This document shows positions 52,497 through 61,180 of a stretch of 64,000 nucleotides of DNA, in pieces. The DNA lies in the NCBI RefSeq assembly GCF_013377755.1, contig NZ_JABXWR010000001.1, forward strand, positions 693,104 through 757,103, read 5' to 3'. The notes beneath the pieces were generated by a model that saw only the letters and a program-made list of their open reading frames with translations, was not told the DNA's origin and did no database searches. Source of the DNA: Methanofollis tationis (GTDB lineage: Archaea; Halobacteriota; Methanomicrobia; Methanomicrobiales; Methanofollaceae). The number at the start of each line of letters is the position of its first letter. Position 1 is the first letter of the stretch. A program made the position numbers and the translations under genes.

Positions 52497-53759
52497 TCAG
52501 GTCCTCGTCGACCCCGATGCCTCTGTAATATTCTGCAAGGTTCTGGTCAGTTTTTCGAGCATGGCAGGATTGGTCAGGATCTTTTTGATATAATACTCGT
52601 CGGTGGCCTCCTGTGCCCCCCTCAGTTCAATCTCTGCGTCCTGGTCCAGCGCAAGTCCGCAGGTCGCACAGAAGTGATAGGTCGGGCCGTTTACCGAGTG
52701 GCACCGCGGGCACTGTTTGGCCTCCAGAGCCACGCTCCTCTCTTCCTCCTCGGTCGTCACACCGGTGAGCTTGGCCATGGCCGTGTCGATATCCCGGTTG
52801 GTGAGATGGGCATAGGTCTGGAACATACCGGTGTTGAGACTCCCCCACATCATCAGTTTGATCACCGACTCAGGCATCCCCTGCTGGATCAGGTGCGTGA
52901 TCCTGGAATGTCTGAAGAGATGGGGATTGATATGCTTCTTGACCCCGGCCCGTTGTGCGATGACCCTGAACTGCTTGACAACGCCTGCATATTGCAGGGG
53001 CTGCTGGGTGGTTGCGGTCAGGAAGACGTGTGCTTCCGGGGTAATTTTCTTCGGATACGCTGCCTTCCATGCGGCAAGATACGGGCGGGCAATGACAAGA
53101 GGGACATATCGCGGTTTCTGGGTCTTGCCGTCCACATTCAGGGTGACATTCCAGTTGGTGAACTTCACCTGTCCCCAGGTGAGCGTGCCGAGTTCGCCGA
53201 TCCGGCAGCCCGACTCATAGAGGGTGGCAAGCAGCGCCCGGTCTTTCGGGGTGCGGGCCGCCTCAAGCATTGCCCTGATCTCGTCCTCGGTCAGGAGTTC
53301 CTCGGCGGTCTTGGTCATCCGCTGATAGGCCGGCGGTTTGATCTTCTTCACCTTCGCTTCAGGAATGGCGCTATAGCCGTTCTCGATCATCCAGAGATAA
53401 AAACGGCGGAGAAACCGGACCATATCGGAGACCGTGTTCTGCTTGAAGAGGGGTGCACTGTCTTCTCCGGTGGCGGCCCTGATCTTGTTGACGGCGGTAT
53501 ACAGGTCGCCAGCGGTCGCCCCGGCAAACGGTGGGAGGAAACGGCGGAGACCGACGATCTGGATGGCGATCTTGTACTGGCGTACGGCGCTTATTCCGCT
53601 CTCGGCGGTGATCTCGGCGAGATACTCCCTGAGAAGACCCGCATCCTGCGGTGTAATCTCGCCGTTATGTGTCTTCCGTGCAATCATCTCCTGGGTGTTC
53701 CTGAGATAGGTTGCATCAGACTTATGGAACGATGTTCCTGTCCGTACTCCTTTTGCCAT
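52497..53759 (-). CDS. int: Tyrosine recombinase/integrase of the element
   Basis: A 420-residue, unpartitioned tyrosine recombinase. A SAM-like core-binding domain (about 1-130) precedes the catalytic domain with Arg in YESGCRIGELGTLTWGQV (about 188), H-x-x-R in NPHLFRHSRITHLIQQG (about 284), W in LMMWGSLN and the nucleophile Tyr in GMFQTYAHLTNRDID (about 315). A C-terminal zinc ribbon (CPRCHSVNGP and CATCG) follows. The start at 53,759 is 62 bp from the right attachment core. All catalytic residues are kept, so excision may still occur. Confidence 0.92.
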   Translation of the reverse strand: MAKGVRTGTSFHKSDATYLRNTQEMIARKTHNGEITPQDAGLLREYLAEITAESGISAVRQYKIAIQIVGLRRFLPPFAGATAGDLYTAVNKIRAATGEDSAPLFKQNTVSDMVRFLRRFYLWMIENGYSAIPEAKVKKIKPPAYQRMTKTAEELLTEDEIRAMLEAARTPKDRALLATLYESGCRIGELGTLTWGQVKFTNWNVTLNVDGKTQKPRYVPLVIARPYLAAWKAAYPKKITPEAHVFLTATTQQPLQYAGVVKQFRVIAQRAGVKKHINPHLFRHSRITHLIQQGMPESVIKLMMWGSLNTGMFQTYAHLTNRDIDTAMAKLTGVTTEEEERSVALEAKQCPRCHSVNGPTYHFCATCGLALDQDAEIELRGAQEATDEYYIKKILTNPAMLEKLTRTLQNITEASGSTRT

Positions 53760-53821
53760 AGATCTCCGTTGACCTATCCTTTATAAAAACATTGTTGGAT
53801 TTCAAACATTCTATTTGAAAG

Positions 53822-53869
53822 CCCCCTCGCAGCATCTTTTGTGGAGTTTTTTTGAGTTCGAATTTTGAA
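53822..53869. other. attR: right attachment site
   Basis: CCCCCTCGCAGCA (53,822-53,834) is identical to the last 13 bases of tRNA-Met, followed by CTTTTG, a short variable stretch, TTTTTGAGTTC and AATTTTGAA as at the left end. It is not part of a complete tRNA here. Confidence 0.85.
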
Positions 53870-54138
53870 GAGAACGGTTTTTTCCTTCGAGATCGCGCAT
53901 TCGTGATCTGCCGCATCTTTCGAGGGTCCAGATCACCATTGTGCCCGCCACTTTCTGATTGCGATAGTGGTCTCATGAGGAGATACGCGTTTTTCCCGGT
54001 TCACTGATTGTCGCGCCTCTGTACGGCGGTTTCCGTCTGCATCGCGCCGGTTACCTGCCATGCCTGCGGGCCTTACCTGCCATGCCGATGAGGCCGCGCC
54101 GGGGTGTCGGGTACATACATCAGTCACAAAAAAGAGGG
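53870..54138. other. Chromosomal region beyond attR, no gene
   Basis: No supportable coding or RNA gene. CATGCCTGCGGGCCTTACCTG and the following CATGCC repeat TTACCTGCCATGCC twice at 54,050-54,083, an 14-nt direct repeat of unknown meaning. Confidence 0.4.
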
Positions 54139-54447
54139 TTAGAAGGATGTGGCGGTCGGTTCCCCGGCGGCGTCTCCGATGAGAGCCCTCACAGACGCCG
54201 GCGAGATCCCGTACGCCTCTGAGATCTCCTGGAGCGCCTCATCGCGCGGCACGCCATTGTGAATCATGCCGGCAAACGAGCGCCTGACCATGCTCGAGAC
54301 CTGCTCGTCGGTATAGGTCCCCCGGACGTGGGCGTATTTCAGGATGTATTTTGCGAGGGTATGTTGAGAGTCGGCATGAACCTCGCACGAGACGGCCAGG
54401 TCGATCCAGATCCGCTGGCGATCAGGGAGGTCAACGGGTATCAGCAT
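54139..54447 (-). CDS. Uncharacterised small protein with HTH-like C-terminus
   Basis: 102 residues. The N-terminal part contains DLAVSCEVHADSQHTLAKY; the C-terminal part contains DEALQEISEAYGISPASVR, which has the spacing of a helix-turn-helix. ATG 54,447 overlaps the stop of the short upstream gene (ATGCTGA), indicating coupled translation. No family recognised. Confidence 0.55.
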   Translation of the reverse strand: MLIPVDLPDRQRIWIDLAVSCEVHADSQHTLAKYILKYAHVRGTYTDEQVSSMVRRSFAGMIHNGVPRDEALQEISEAYGISPASVRALIGDAAGEPTATSF

Positions 54448-54557
54448 GCTCCTGCCCCTGCGATCACGCGGACCTGCCCGGTCTCGGTCCAGCGGGTGGC
54501 TGTGAGGGTCTCGGCGAGTACCGTCTTCTGCTCTGCATTGCGGGAGATTGTTTTCAT
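54441..54557 (-). CDS. 38-aa peptide upstream of and coupled to the HTH-like gene
   Basis: ATG 54,557 follows GCAGGT. The peptide opens MKTISRNAEQKTVLAETLTA and ends in GAGAC. It overlaps the next start by seven bases. Size and coupling suggest a small regulatory or toxin-antitoxin-type partner, but nothing more can be said. Confidence 0.4.
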   Translation of the reverse strand: MKTISRNAEQKTVLAETLTATRWTETGQVRVIAGAGAC

Positions 54558-54934
54558 ACCTGCATCATCTCCATGGTGTGTCGGTGCTCCCTCGGGCCGA
54601 TCGCCTTCATAGGGGGCAGGGGGATCAGATGAGAGGTGTTGCATGGTTCGTCCTTCTGTCTGTGCACCGGTGTGAGCCCTGTGAAGAGCGCTATGAGATC
54701 GAGACGCCCCGGAGGGCGATCGAATGCAGCGGCGCCCGAAGAGCACCGAATAACAGGATATATTTCAGTTCTGGCCATCGTCTCGCACTGCGCAGATGAT
54801 GGGTCCGCCGACCATATCACTGATTGGATCAGGTGTCACCGGCAGCCCGAACTCCAGCGTGGTGCCGGGGGCATCGCCGCTCGAACCATGTATCACCTCC
54901 CGCTCCAACATCTACTCAAAGTTGAAAGTCGCCT
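54558..54934. other. Intergenic region upstream of the frameshifted regulator
   Basis: About 375 bp. No intact gene recognised; short frames in it look like shadows. AT-rich TATAT at 54,761 could be a promoter for either flank. Confidence 0.35.
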
Positions 54935-55275
54935 ATGCCGGATGATCTGATAGCAATCGTGGAAGAATCTCAGGATGTGAACAGCACCCTCATCTCCCGT
55001 GTGCGCCTGGAGATACTCTGGGCGCTCTCCGATCTCGGCGAGGACGGGCCACTGCACGGCAGCTCGAGGCCGCGCTGAACCTGAGCGACGGCGTGCTCTA
55101 TGCAAACCTCAAGAAACTCGTTGAGATGGGGTACCTCCGCTCCGAGAAAGTGACGCTTGAGGGGAAGGACCTCGAACTCTATGCGATCACCCCGGAAGGA
55201 CTTCTTGAGTGGCGGCGTGTCCGGGGCTGGCTCTGCAAACTCCCGGGCTGCGAAGGTGATGCCTGTGAACGATAG
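54935..55275 (+). pseudogene. Winged-helix transcriptional regulator with a one-base deletion
   Basis: ATG 54,935 opens MPDDLIAIVEESQDVNST and VRLEILWALSDLGEDG, which then runs into a premature stop. In another frame the protein continues TARQLEAALNLSDGVLYAN and LKKLVEMGYLRSEKV, ending in ...CEGDACER at 55,275. A single missing base near 55,045-55,050 restores a 113-residue MarR/ArsR-like winged-helix protein. GTG 55,093 could start a truncated C-terminal product. Sequencing error is possible. Confidence 0.75.
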
Positions 55276-55289
55276 AAGCAGGGTTCCGG

Positions 55290-55379
55290 ATGGATAAGGA
55301 CCGGTTCGAGCACCGGTTCATCGCCCAGAAGCTCGTCTACCTGCTGAAGCTGAAGGGTGTTGATATAGCGGTTCGTTGA
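55290..55379 (+). pseudogene. Truncated ORF next to the TnpB element
   Basis: 29 codons opening MDKDRFEHRFIAQKLVYLL and then stopping at the left side of the TnpB element. It follows the regulator by 14 nt. The peptide looks like the beginning of a larger soluble protein cut by the insertion. Confidence 0.45.
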
Positions 55380-56778
55380 CTCTATCTGTGCTCCCTGGTG
55401 TTGATTAGGTCATTAACTCAAGGAGCAACGATTCTCATAGATCTTTGCTATATCCCGGGATCAGTCTATCAGATGGTTTCAACTAACTCCGCAAGGAGTC
55501 CCCGGACTTCAGGCCGGGGAGGAATTGCGGTTCACAAGCACAACGCTAAATACTGTTGAGTGAAATAGGCCTCTGTGCTCACCACAAAGACGATCATCCT
55601 CAAGATGGACTGCTCTGACCCTGATCCCCTTGATCAGACGGTGCAGACCTACACTGATGGGATGAACTACGTCTCTGCGGTCGTGTACAATCTCGGGAAA
55701 CCGAAGGGTTCTGCCGCCCTCCAGAAGATCGTCTATTCCGCTCTCCGGGAAGAGATCGGCCTCAAGTCCCAGATGTCCTGCAATGTCGTCAGGCAGGTCA
55801 CGGGAACCTACCGGACACTTCAGGAGCAGGTCAGGGCGAAAAAGACGGTGTGGCAACAGATCATGTACGCTCCCACCTCCATGACCTTCTCCTTCGGGCG
55901 GGACTTCTCCCTCGACGGAGACGAGATCGGCCTTACAACTCTCGAAGGCCGGAGAAGGTATCGGTTCTTCCGATACCCTCACATGGAGCAGTATCTCGAC
56001 GGAACATGGAAGTTTGGAGCGTCAAAACTGGTAAAACATCACGACGGCACATACTACTTCCACCTCTGTTGCGAGAGGGAGACAGAAACCCGCGAGGTCA
56101 CGAAGTCTTCGACTTTCATGGGTGTGGATATCGGCCAGAACTTCCTTGCCGTTGCATCGACGACCGACAGGAAATGTCGGTTCTTCTGTGGCGGGAAAGC
56201 AAAGGATCTCCGAAACATCTATTCTACCATGCGGAAACGGTTACAGTCTAAGGGCACCCGGTCGGCAAAGAGGATGCTGAAGCATCTTTCTGGCCGGGAG
56301 AGACGGCTGATGACTGATATGAACCACCGCGTCTCGAAGGAGATCGTTTCTTTTGCCGTTCAGAACAACGTGGATGTGATCGGGCTGGAGGATCTCTCCG
56401 GGATCAGAGATCGGACACAGACCTCGAAGAAGCAGCGATACACCCATCATTCCTGGGCGTTCTTTGAACTCCAGACGTTCATCGAGTACAAGGCACGAGA
56501 GAAGGGTATATCGACGATCTATCTCGATCCGGCCTATACCTCGCAGACCTGTCCCCGGTGCAACCATATCAGCAAGAACAATCGGAATGGAAGGTCGTTT
56601 GTCTGCGAATGTTGTGGGCATTCGCTTCATGCCGATCTGATCGGTGCTCAAAACATCGAATCCAGAGCACGCACCTATAGGTATACCTTAGAGGTGCAGG
56701 GGTGCGGTCAGCCACCCATACGAGAACTATCGATAAGATAGAGTCTCAAGCCCCGCCCTTCAGGGCGGGGTAGTTGAC
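55365..56778 (+). mobile_element. IS200/IS605-type element with tnpB only
   Basis: The left side contains short palindromes including CCCCGGACTTCAGGCCGGGG (about 55,500-55,520). The right side ends in the strong hairpin CCCCGCCCTTCAGGGCGGGG at about 56,752-56,771. TTGAT at 55,360-55,364 immediately precedes the proposed left end and is the kind of target motif TnpB elements use; TTGAC occurs at 56,774-56,778. Exact ends are uncertain. No tnpA is present, so movement would need a transposase in trans. Confidence 0.65.
55575..56741 (+). CDS. tnpB: TnpB, RNA-guided nuclease of an IS605-type element
   Basis: A 388-residue protein starting at GTG 55,575. The RuvC-like triad is visible: Asp in FMGVDIGQNFLAVA (about 185), Glu in VIGLEDLSGIRDR (about 270) and Asp in LHADLIGAQNIESR (about 353). 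A zinc finger lies before the last (CPRCNHISKNN and CECCG). TnpB nucleases use an RNA made from the element's right end to cut DNA matching the flank beside a target motif. All catalytic residues are present, so it is likely active. Confidence 0.9.
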   Translation: MLTTKTIILKMDCSDPDPLDQTVQTYTDGMNYVSAVVYNLGKPKGSAALQKIVYSALREEIGLKSQMSCNVVRQVTGTYRTLQEQVRAKKTVWQQIMYAPTSMTFSFGRDFSLDGDEIGLTTLEGRRRYRFFRYPHMEQYLDGTWKFGASKLVKHHDGTYYFHLCCERETETREVTKSSTFMGVDIGQNFLAVASTTDRKCRFFCGGKAKDLRNIYSTMRKRLQSKGTRSAKRMLKHLSGRERRLMTDMNHRVSKEIVSFAVQNNVDVIGLEDLSGIRDRTQTSKKQRYTHHSWAFFELQTFIEYKAREKGISTIYLDPAYTSQTCPRCNHISKNNRNGRSFVCECCGHSLHADLIGAQNIESRARTYRYTLEVQGCGQPPIRELSIR

Positions 56779-56795
56779 CAGGGCCCATAATACTA
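56640..56795 (+). ncRNA. Probable reRNA/omega RNA overlapping the 3' end of tnpB
   Basis: In this family the guide RNA scaffold comprises the end of tnpB and the right-end hairpins, and the guide is the flank just outside. Here the G-C-rich hairpin at about 56,752-56,771 would close the scaffold. The guide would begin near 56,779 (CAGGGCCCATAATACTATA). Boundaries are inferred. Confidence 0.45.
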
Positions 56796-57783
56796 TAATT
56801 TTGCCTTATTCTCCCAGCGCTGCTCGCCATTATAACATCCGGACTCCTCCTCTCTCCCGGTGCAGTGTCGCCCGTCCTCCCCAACCATCTTCTGACGAGC
56901 AGCGGCCTGCACAGGAGAAAACAGACCCTGAGAGGATTATCTCTGGAGATATTCGACCGCATGCCCGGCCCTATCTGAAAGCCGGTCTGGCGGACGCGGA
57001 TCAAGGATGGCACAGAGAGCGTGAAGATAGAGAACAAGGGGTTACAGAAATGCCAGGCATCGGCCTGATGAACGGCAGCCCCCGGATTGAATCGTGCGCC
57101 AACACAAGTTCAGGGAGGACCGCCAACACGACATCAGCACGCAAAGAGATAAACCCCTCGGTCCGCCGCTTCGTCGGGGCGATCTCCGGGGTGCATGCGC
57201 GCCAGAAGGGCCGGCACCGTTCTGCAATCGCTGTGGTGACGCGGTGGGCTGAACGGCGTGCTCTGCCCCGGTCTGGCCGAAGCGATCCTCCTCATCGTCC
57301 GGGCTCTGGCTGACGGGGGAGGCGCCATCCCCACTCCTCCTCCGCGGATAAATGTGGCCCCTTTAAGCGTTATTTCAGATGTAGCGTGATCAAGATCCGA
57401 TGTTTTGGGCCGCGTTACAGATCTGGATAGTATGGCCTTTGCGGGGAGAATAGAGTGGAAATAACATCGATTCCTGTGGATTTTCAGGTCGCCATTGCGG
57501 GTTCGAAGGGTTTTGGTCGGATGTATGGTGAAGAACAGGCGTACATGCTGTGAAAACAGGCGGAAAACGCGTGAATCCGGGGCGCTCTGCCGCCCATCCC
57601 GGACCATGCGCCGCACCTCTCGAGGGCCTGCAGTCCTGCCGCCCAGAGATGCGCCGAACCCGGACAAATGTCTGGGCGCTCCACGCGGGGTTATAACCTC
57701 CGGCCCCCCTTTTTTGCCGGGAGCCGTCACACTGATGCTCGAGAAGAGCAGAAAAGAATAGAGAACCTGAACAGGCAGATACC
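56779..57783. other. About 1 kb without a supportable gene
   Basis: Several open frames cross this region on both strands, but none has protein-like composition, conserved motifs or a ribosome-binding site. It separates the TnpB element from the MFS gene and may be decayed mobile or accessory DNA. Confidence 0.5.
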
Positions 57784-59178
57784 GTGAAATCCCCCTTCAA
57801 TGTAACAGACCCACGCTACCACCTCTGCGCCCTCGTCGTCCTGAGCGCCGTCGTCGTCACCGTCATGTTCACCGAGGCAATGCTCACGCCGGCCCTCCCC
57901 CTGATCCAGGAGGAATTCGGGATCTCGGGCGTCTGGACCTCCCTGATCCTCACGGCCGTCCTCCTCGTCGGGGCGATCATCACGCCGGTCATCGGTAAAT
58001 GCGGCGACATCTTCGGGAAGAAACGGATGATGCTCATCTGCATCGCCATCTACGCCGCCGGCGTCGTCGCCAGCGGGTGGGCCACCGACATCGGAAGCCT
58101 CCTCCTCTTCCGGGCCCTCCAGGGCACCGGCCTCGGGATGTTTCCCCTCTGTTATGCCCTGATCAGGGAGCAGTTCCCGCCCGAGCGGGTGCCGGTCGCC
58201 GTCGGGACGATCGCCGCCATGTTCGGGGCCGGGACCCTCCTCGGGATCTTTGTCGGATCCTGGATCGTCGGGCTGTATGGCTGGCGGATGACCTTCCACC
58301 TCGTCGCACCGGCCGTATTCATCCTCCTGGCGCTGACGGCGATCGTGATCATCCCCTCCCCGCCCAGGGCAGGCGCACCGATCGACCGTGCCGGGATGGC
58401 GGCCTTCACGCTCACCCTCCTCTCCTTCGTCCTCGCCCTCACCATGGGAGGGACTGCGGGATGGTCGTCACCGGGCATTCTGCTCCTCCTCCTCATGACG
58501 GCCGTGTTCGGCGCACTCTTCGTACGGGTCGAGGCCGTGGCCGAGGAGCCGATGCTCGACCTCTCCATGGTGCAAAAACTTCCGGTGCTCATCGCCCTCG
58601 TGATCGGGCTCATCGTCGTCATGGCGACCTTCATGCTCATCCAGACCCTCCCCTACCTGATCGAGAGCCCGACCGGCCTCGGCCTCCCGGCACTGGCTGT
58701 CGGGCTGATCCTGATGCCGGGCTCGGTCGCCGATATGATCTCGGGCCCTGCGACCGGGGCGATGATCGGCAGGTGGGGGGTGCGCCCGGCGATGGTCCTG
58801 GGATCGGCCCTCCTTCTCGTCGGCGCCCTCCTCTATCTCTTCGCCAGCCCATCGGTTGCAGTCCTGGTGATTGCCGGAGTCCTCTTCAACGCCGGCATGT
58901 CGGTCACCCTCACCGGCAACACGATCATCGTCATCAGGGCGGCGGATGCAGCCGATACCGGGGCGTGGACAGCGGTCTACCACACCTCGCAGAACATCGG
59001 CGGAATGACCGGGCCGGTGATCGCCGGCGCATTCCTCACCAGTTTTGCGGTGAATGTGCCCGGGTGGACGGCGGCGATGCCCTCGACGGAGGCGTTCCAC
59101 CTCGTGTTCGCGGCGATCTCGGTCCTATCTCTCGCCACGCTCCTCCTCTCCCTGCGGGTGAGGGACAGCGAGATCTGA
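57784..59178 (+). CDS. MFS drug:proton antiporter, DHA2-like
   Basis: A 464-residue membrane protein with about 14 hydrophobic segments, starting at GTG 57,784. Typical MFS features are visible: motif A-like GKCGDIFGKKRMMLI (about 78), LLFRALQGTGLGMFPL (about 110) and the antiporter motif C-like FGAGTLLGIFVGSWIV (about 150). The 14-helix plan and these motifs point to multidrug or toxic-compound export rather than sugar uptake. It stands as a single gene, oriented with photolyase. The substrate cannot be told from sequence. Confidence 0.85.
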   Translation: MKSPFNVTDPRYHLCALVVLSAVVVTVMFTEAMLTPALPLIQEEFGISGVWTSLILTAVLLVGAIITPVIGKCGDIFGKKRMMLICIAIYAAGVVASGWATDIGSLLLFRALQGTGLGMFPLCYALIREQFPPERVPVAVGTIAAMFGAGTLLGIFVGSWIVGLYGWRMTFHLVAPAVFILLALTAIVIIPSPPRAGAPIDRAGMAAFTLTLLSFVLALTMGGTAGWSSPGILLLLLMTAVFGALFVRVEAVAEEPMLDLSMVQKLPVLIALVIGLIVVMATFMLIQTLPYLIESPTGLGLPALAVGLILMPGSVADMISGPATGAMIGRWGVRPAMVLGSALLLVGALLYLFASPSVAVLVIAGVLFNAGMSVTLTGNTIIVIRAADAADTGAWTAVYHTSQNIGGMTGPVIAGAFLTSFAVNVPGWTAAMPSTEAFHLVFAAISVLSLATLLLSLRVRDSEI

Positions 59179-59232
59179 TGGCGGTCGCTCAGGGCCGGAC
59201 ACTTTTTGTGCGCAGGCGCCAGAGTGAGGAGC

Positions 59233-60564
59233 ATGGTCCAGCCCGAACGCATCAGCGCCGGAAACGGCCGCGAGGCCGTTGCAGGGGATTACGTGCTCTA
59301 CTGGATGCAATCCTCGCAGCGGGCGGGGGAAAACCCTGCGCTCGAATATGCCATCGAACGGGCGAACAGCATCAATAAGCCGGTTTATGTCTGCTTCGGC
59401 CTGGACGTCTCGTATCCCGAGGCGAACCGCCGTTCCTTTGCGTTCATGCTCGAAGGTCTCCGGGAGACCGGCGAGGACCTGAAGGTGCGGGGCATCCCCT
59501 TCTTCGTACGCGAGGGGCCGCCGTACGAGGTGGCGGCGGCGTTCGGCGAGGCGGCCTGCCTGGTCGTCACCGACCGCGGTTACCTTCGCCACCTCAATGC
59601 GTGGCGGGAGCGGGTTGCAGCGGCGGTCACCTGCCCGGTCATCACCGTCGAATCCGGTGTCGTCGTCCCGGTGGAGGTGGCGTCGGGGAAGGAGGAGTGG
59701 TCGGCGGCGACGTTCAGGCCGAAGATCCTGCGCCACCTCGATCGCTTCCTCGTCCCGGTGAAAGAGCGGCGGGTGCGGGTGCCTCTCCAGCCAGACGATG
59801 TTGCGGATGCAGGCGTGCCGGCGGTCGATCGCCTTCTCGTCGACGGAAGCGTCCCTGCAGGCATGTTTGGCGGCGGGACGGCAGAGGCACGCCGTCACCT
59901 GGGGATCTTCTGCTCCGAGCGCCTCTCCGCGTATGAAGACGGGCGAAACGATCCAAACAGGGATGTGCTCTCAGATATGAGCCCGTATCTCCATTTTGGG
60001 CAGATATCCCCGGTGGAGATCGCCCTCGCCGTCAGGGCGACCGGGATGCCGGCGGCCCGGGCCTATCTTGAGGAGGTGATCGTCCGCCGGGAGCTTGCGG
60101 TGAATTTAGTCAGGTACAATCCCGGATATGACACCTACGAGGGGTTGCCGCAGTGGGCAAAAAAAACTCTCGCAGAGCATGCCCGCGACCGCAGGGAGTA
60201 CATCTACACACCCCGGGAGCTTGAAGAGGGGCGGACCCATGACCCCTACTGGAATGCGGCCCAGCGGCAGATGGTGGTCACCGGCAAAATGCACGGCTAC
60301 ATGCGAATGTACTGGGGAAAAAAGATCCTGGAATGGTCGGAGACGCCCGAAGACGCATACAGGGCGGCGCTCTCCCTGAACAACCGCTACGAGATCGACG
60401 GGCGGGACCCGAACGGTTATGCCGGCGTCGCATGGTGCTTCGGGAAGCACGACCGTCCGTGGAAAGAGCGTGCAATCTTCGGAAAAATCCGGTACATGAA
60501 TGCGAACGGGCTGAAGAGAAAGTTTGACGCTGACCTTTATGTGCAGGCGTTCCCGCCTGGCTGA
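59233..60564 (+). CDS. phr: Class II CPD photolyase
   Basis: A 443-residue flavoprotein. ATG 59,233 is chosen because GTGAGGAG lies just upstream. The N-terminal antenna-type alpha/beta domain (YVLYWMQSSQRAGENPALE) is the class II opening. The FAD-binding C-terminal domain has LSDMSPYLHFGQISPVEIA, YWNAAQRQMVVTGKMHGYM and GYAGVAWCFGKHDRPWKER, diagnostic of class II enzymes such as those of Methanosarcina. It repairs cyclobutane pyrimidine dimers with light. Overall length is normal. Confidence 0.93.
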   Translation: MVQPERISAGNGREAVAGDYVLYWMQSSQRAGENPALEYAIERANSINKPVYVCFGLDVSYPEANRRSFAFMLEGLRETGEDLKVRGIPFFVREGPPYEVAAAFGEAACLVVTDRGYLRHLNAWRERVAAAVTCPVITVESGVVVPVEVASGKEEWSAATFRPKILRHLDRFLVPVKERRVRVPLQPDDVADAGVPAVDRLLVDGSVPAGMFGGGTAEARRHLGIFCSERLSAYEDGRNDPNRDVLSDMSPYLHFGQISPVEIALAVRATGMPAARAYLEEVIVRRELAVNLVRYNPGYDTYEGLPQWAKKTLAEHARDRREYIYTPRELEEGRTHDPYWNAAQRQMVVTGKMHGYMRMYWGKKILEWSETPEDAYRAALSLNNRYEIDGRDPNGYAGVAWCFGKHDRPWKERAIFGKIRYMNANGLKRKFDADLYVQAFPPG

Positions 60565-60595
60565 GAAAAAATGAATGCAGGAATCCCCCGGAACT

Positions 60596-61051
60596 CTACC
60601 AGGACTCGGGGAAGGCCATCTCGGTATAGAGATCTTCAAGCTGCGCCTTGTGGGCCCGCTCCATCTTCGCCAGTTCCAGAAAGACATTTCTCTGGTCGGC
60701 GTCGATGCAGAGGTCGGCGAACTGCTCGTACATTTCCATGGCGTCCTCTTCCCGCTTTATCGCGAGCTCGATCCCCTCGATCGGCTTCATGTTGACGGTC
60801 GGTTTTGGTCTCTCGATCGTCTCCGAGACCTTGTAATCCCTGGCCTCATTGAATTTCAGCTTCTTTGCTCCGCCTGCGAGAGAGTCTTCGAGCAGTTTTC
60901 TGTGGCTTTTCTCTTCCTCGGCAAGTTCCTGAAAGATTTTCTTAACATTTGGGTCTTTCACTTTTTCATGGACCGACTGATAAAACACATAGGCTTCGAC
61001 CTCTTTGTCGATCGCCTGCTCAATGATCTGTTTGTACTCTTCCATGTCCAT
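60596..61051 (-). CDS. Ferritin-like rubrerythrin-type protein without rubredoxin domain
   Basis: 151 residues from ATG 61,051, with GGGGGGAT upstream. Two iron-binding helix pairs are visible: KEVEAYVFYQSV with LAEEEKSHRKLLE, and REEDAMEMYEQFA with LAKMERAHKAQLE. These E and E-x-x-H motifs form the di-iron site of rubrerythrins. The C-terminal rubredoxin-like CxxC knuckles are absent, so it is an erythrin-only form. Expected role: peroxide removal in an anaerobe. Confidence 0.88.
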   Translation of the reverse strand: MDMEEYKQIIEQAIDKEVEAYVFYQSVHEKVKDPNVKKIFQELAEEEKSHRKLLEDSLAGGAKKLKFNEARDYKVSETIERPKPTVNMKPIEGIELAIKREEDAMEMYEQFADLCIDADQRNVFLELAKMERAHKAQLEDLYTEMAFPESW

Positions 61052-61180
61052 ATGACAATCCCCCCGTACGGGCAGAGAGACTGGCAACAGTCCAGCATAT
61101 ATAAGTTTCCCCAGAGTCCGGGCATGCGGCCACCTCAACCTATTTTACAGCGCTCTGCCCTGATCATGAGGGAGGGTACC

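Larger units (their letters stand above)
13083..53834. mobile_element. 40.7-kb integrative element in tRNA-Met carrying a defence island
   Basis: Defined by the direct repeats at the tRNA 3' end and at 53,822, with an intact tyrosine recombinase (52,497-53,759) just inside the right end. The tRNA remains complete at the left end, the classic outcome of site-specific integration. The interior holds nucleases, helicases, a methylase, viperin, a CARF regulator, EVE and Schlafen-domain proteins, an Orc1/Cdc6 and relics, but no capsid, terminase, VirB4/TraG or pilus gene that I recognise. Orc1/Cdc6 suggests that it once, or still, replicates as a circle. The small gene decay products (truncated ATPases, AlbA_2 tails) show repeated turnover. 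Confidence 0.82.

Noticed and set aside
52497-53759. SSV-type partitioned integrase
   Set aside because: The integrase is intact and lies wholly inside the element; the attachment core is at the tRNA, not inside the gene.
56774-57313. 179-codon ORF after the TnpB element
   Set aside because: No ribosome-binding site, no motifs, unusual composition; it starts in the IS end.
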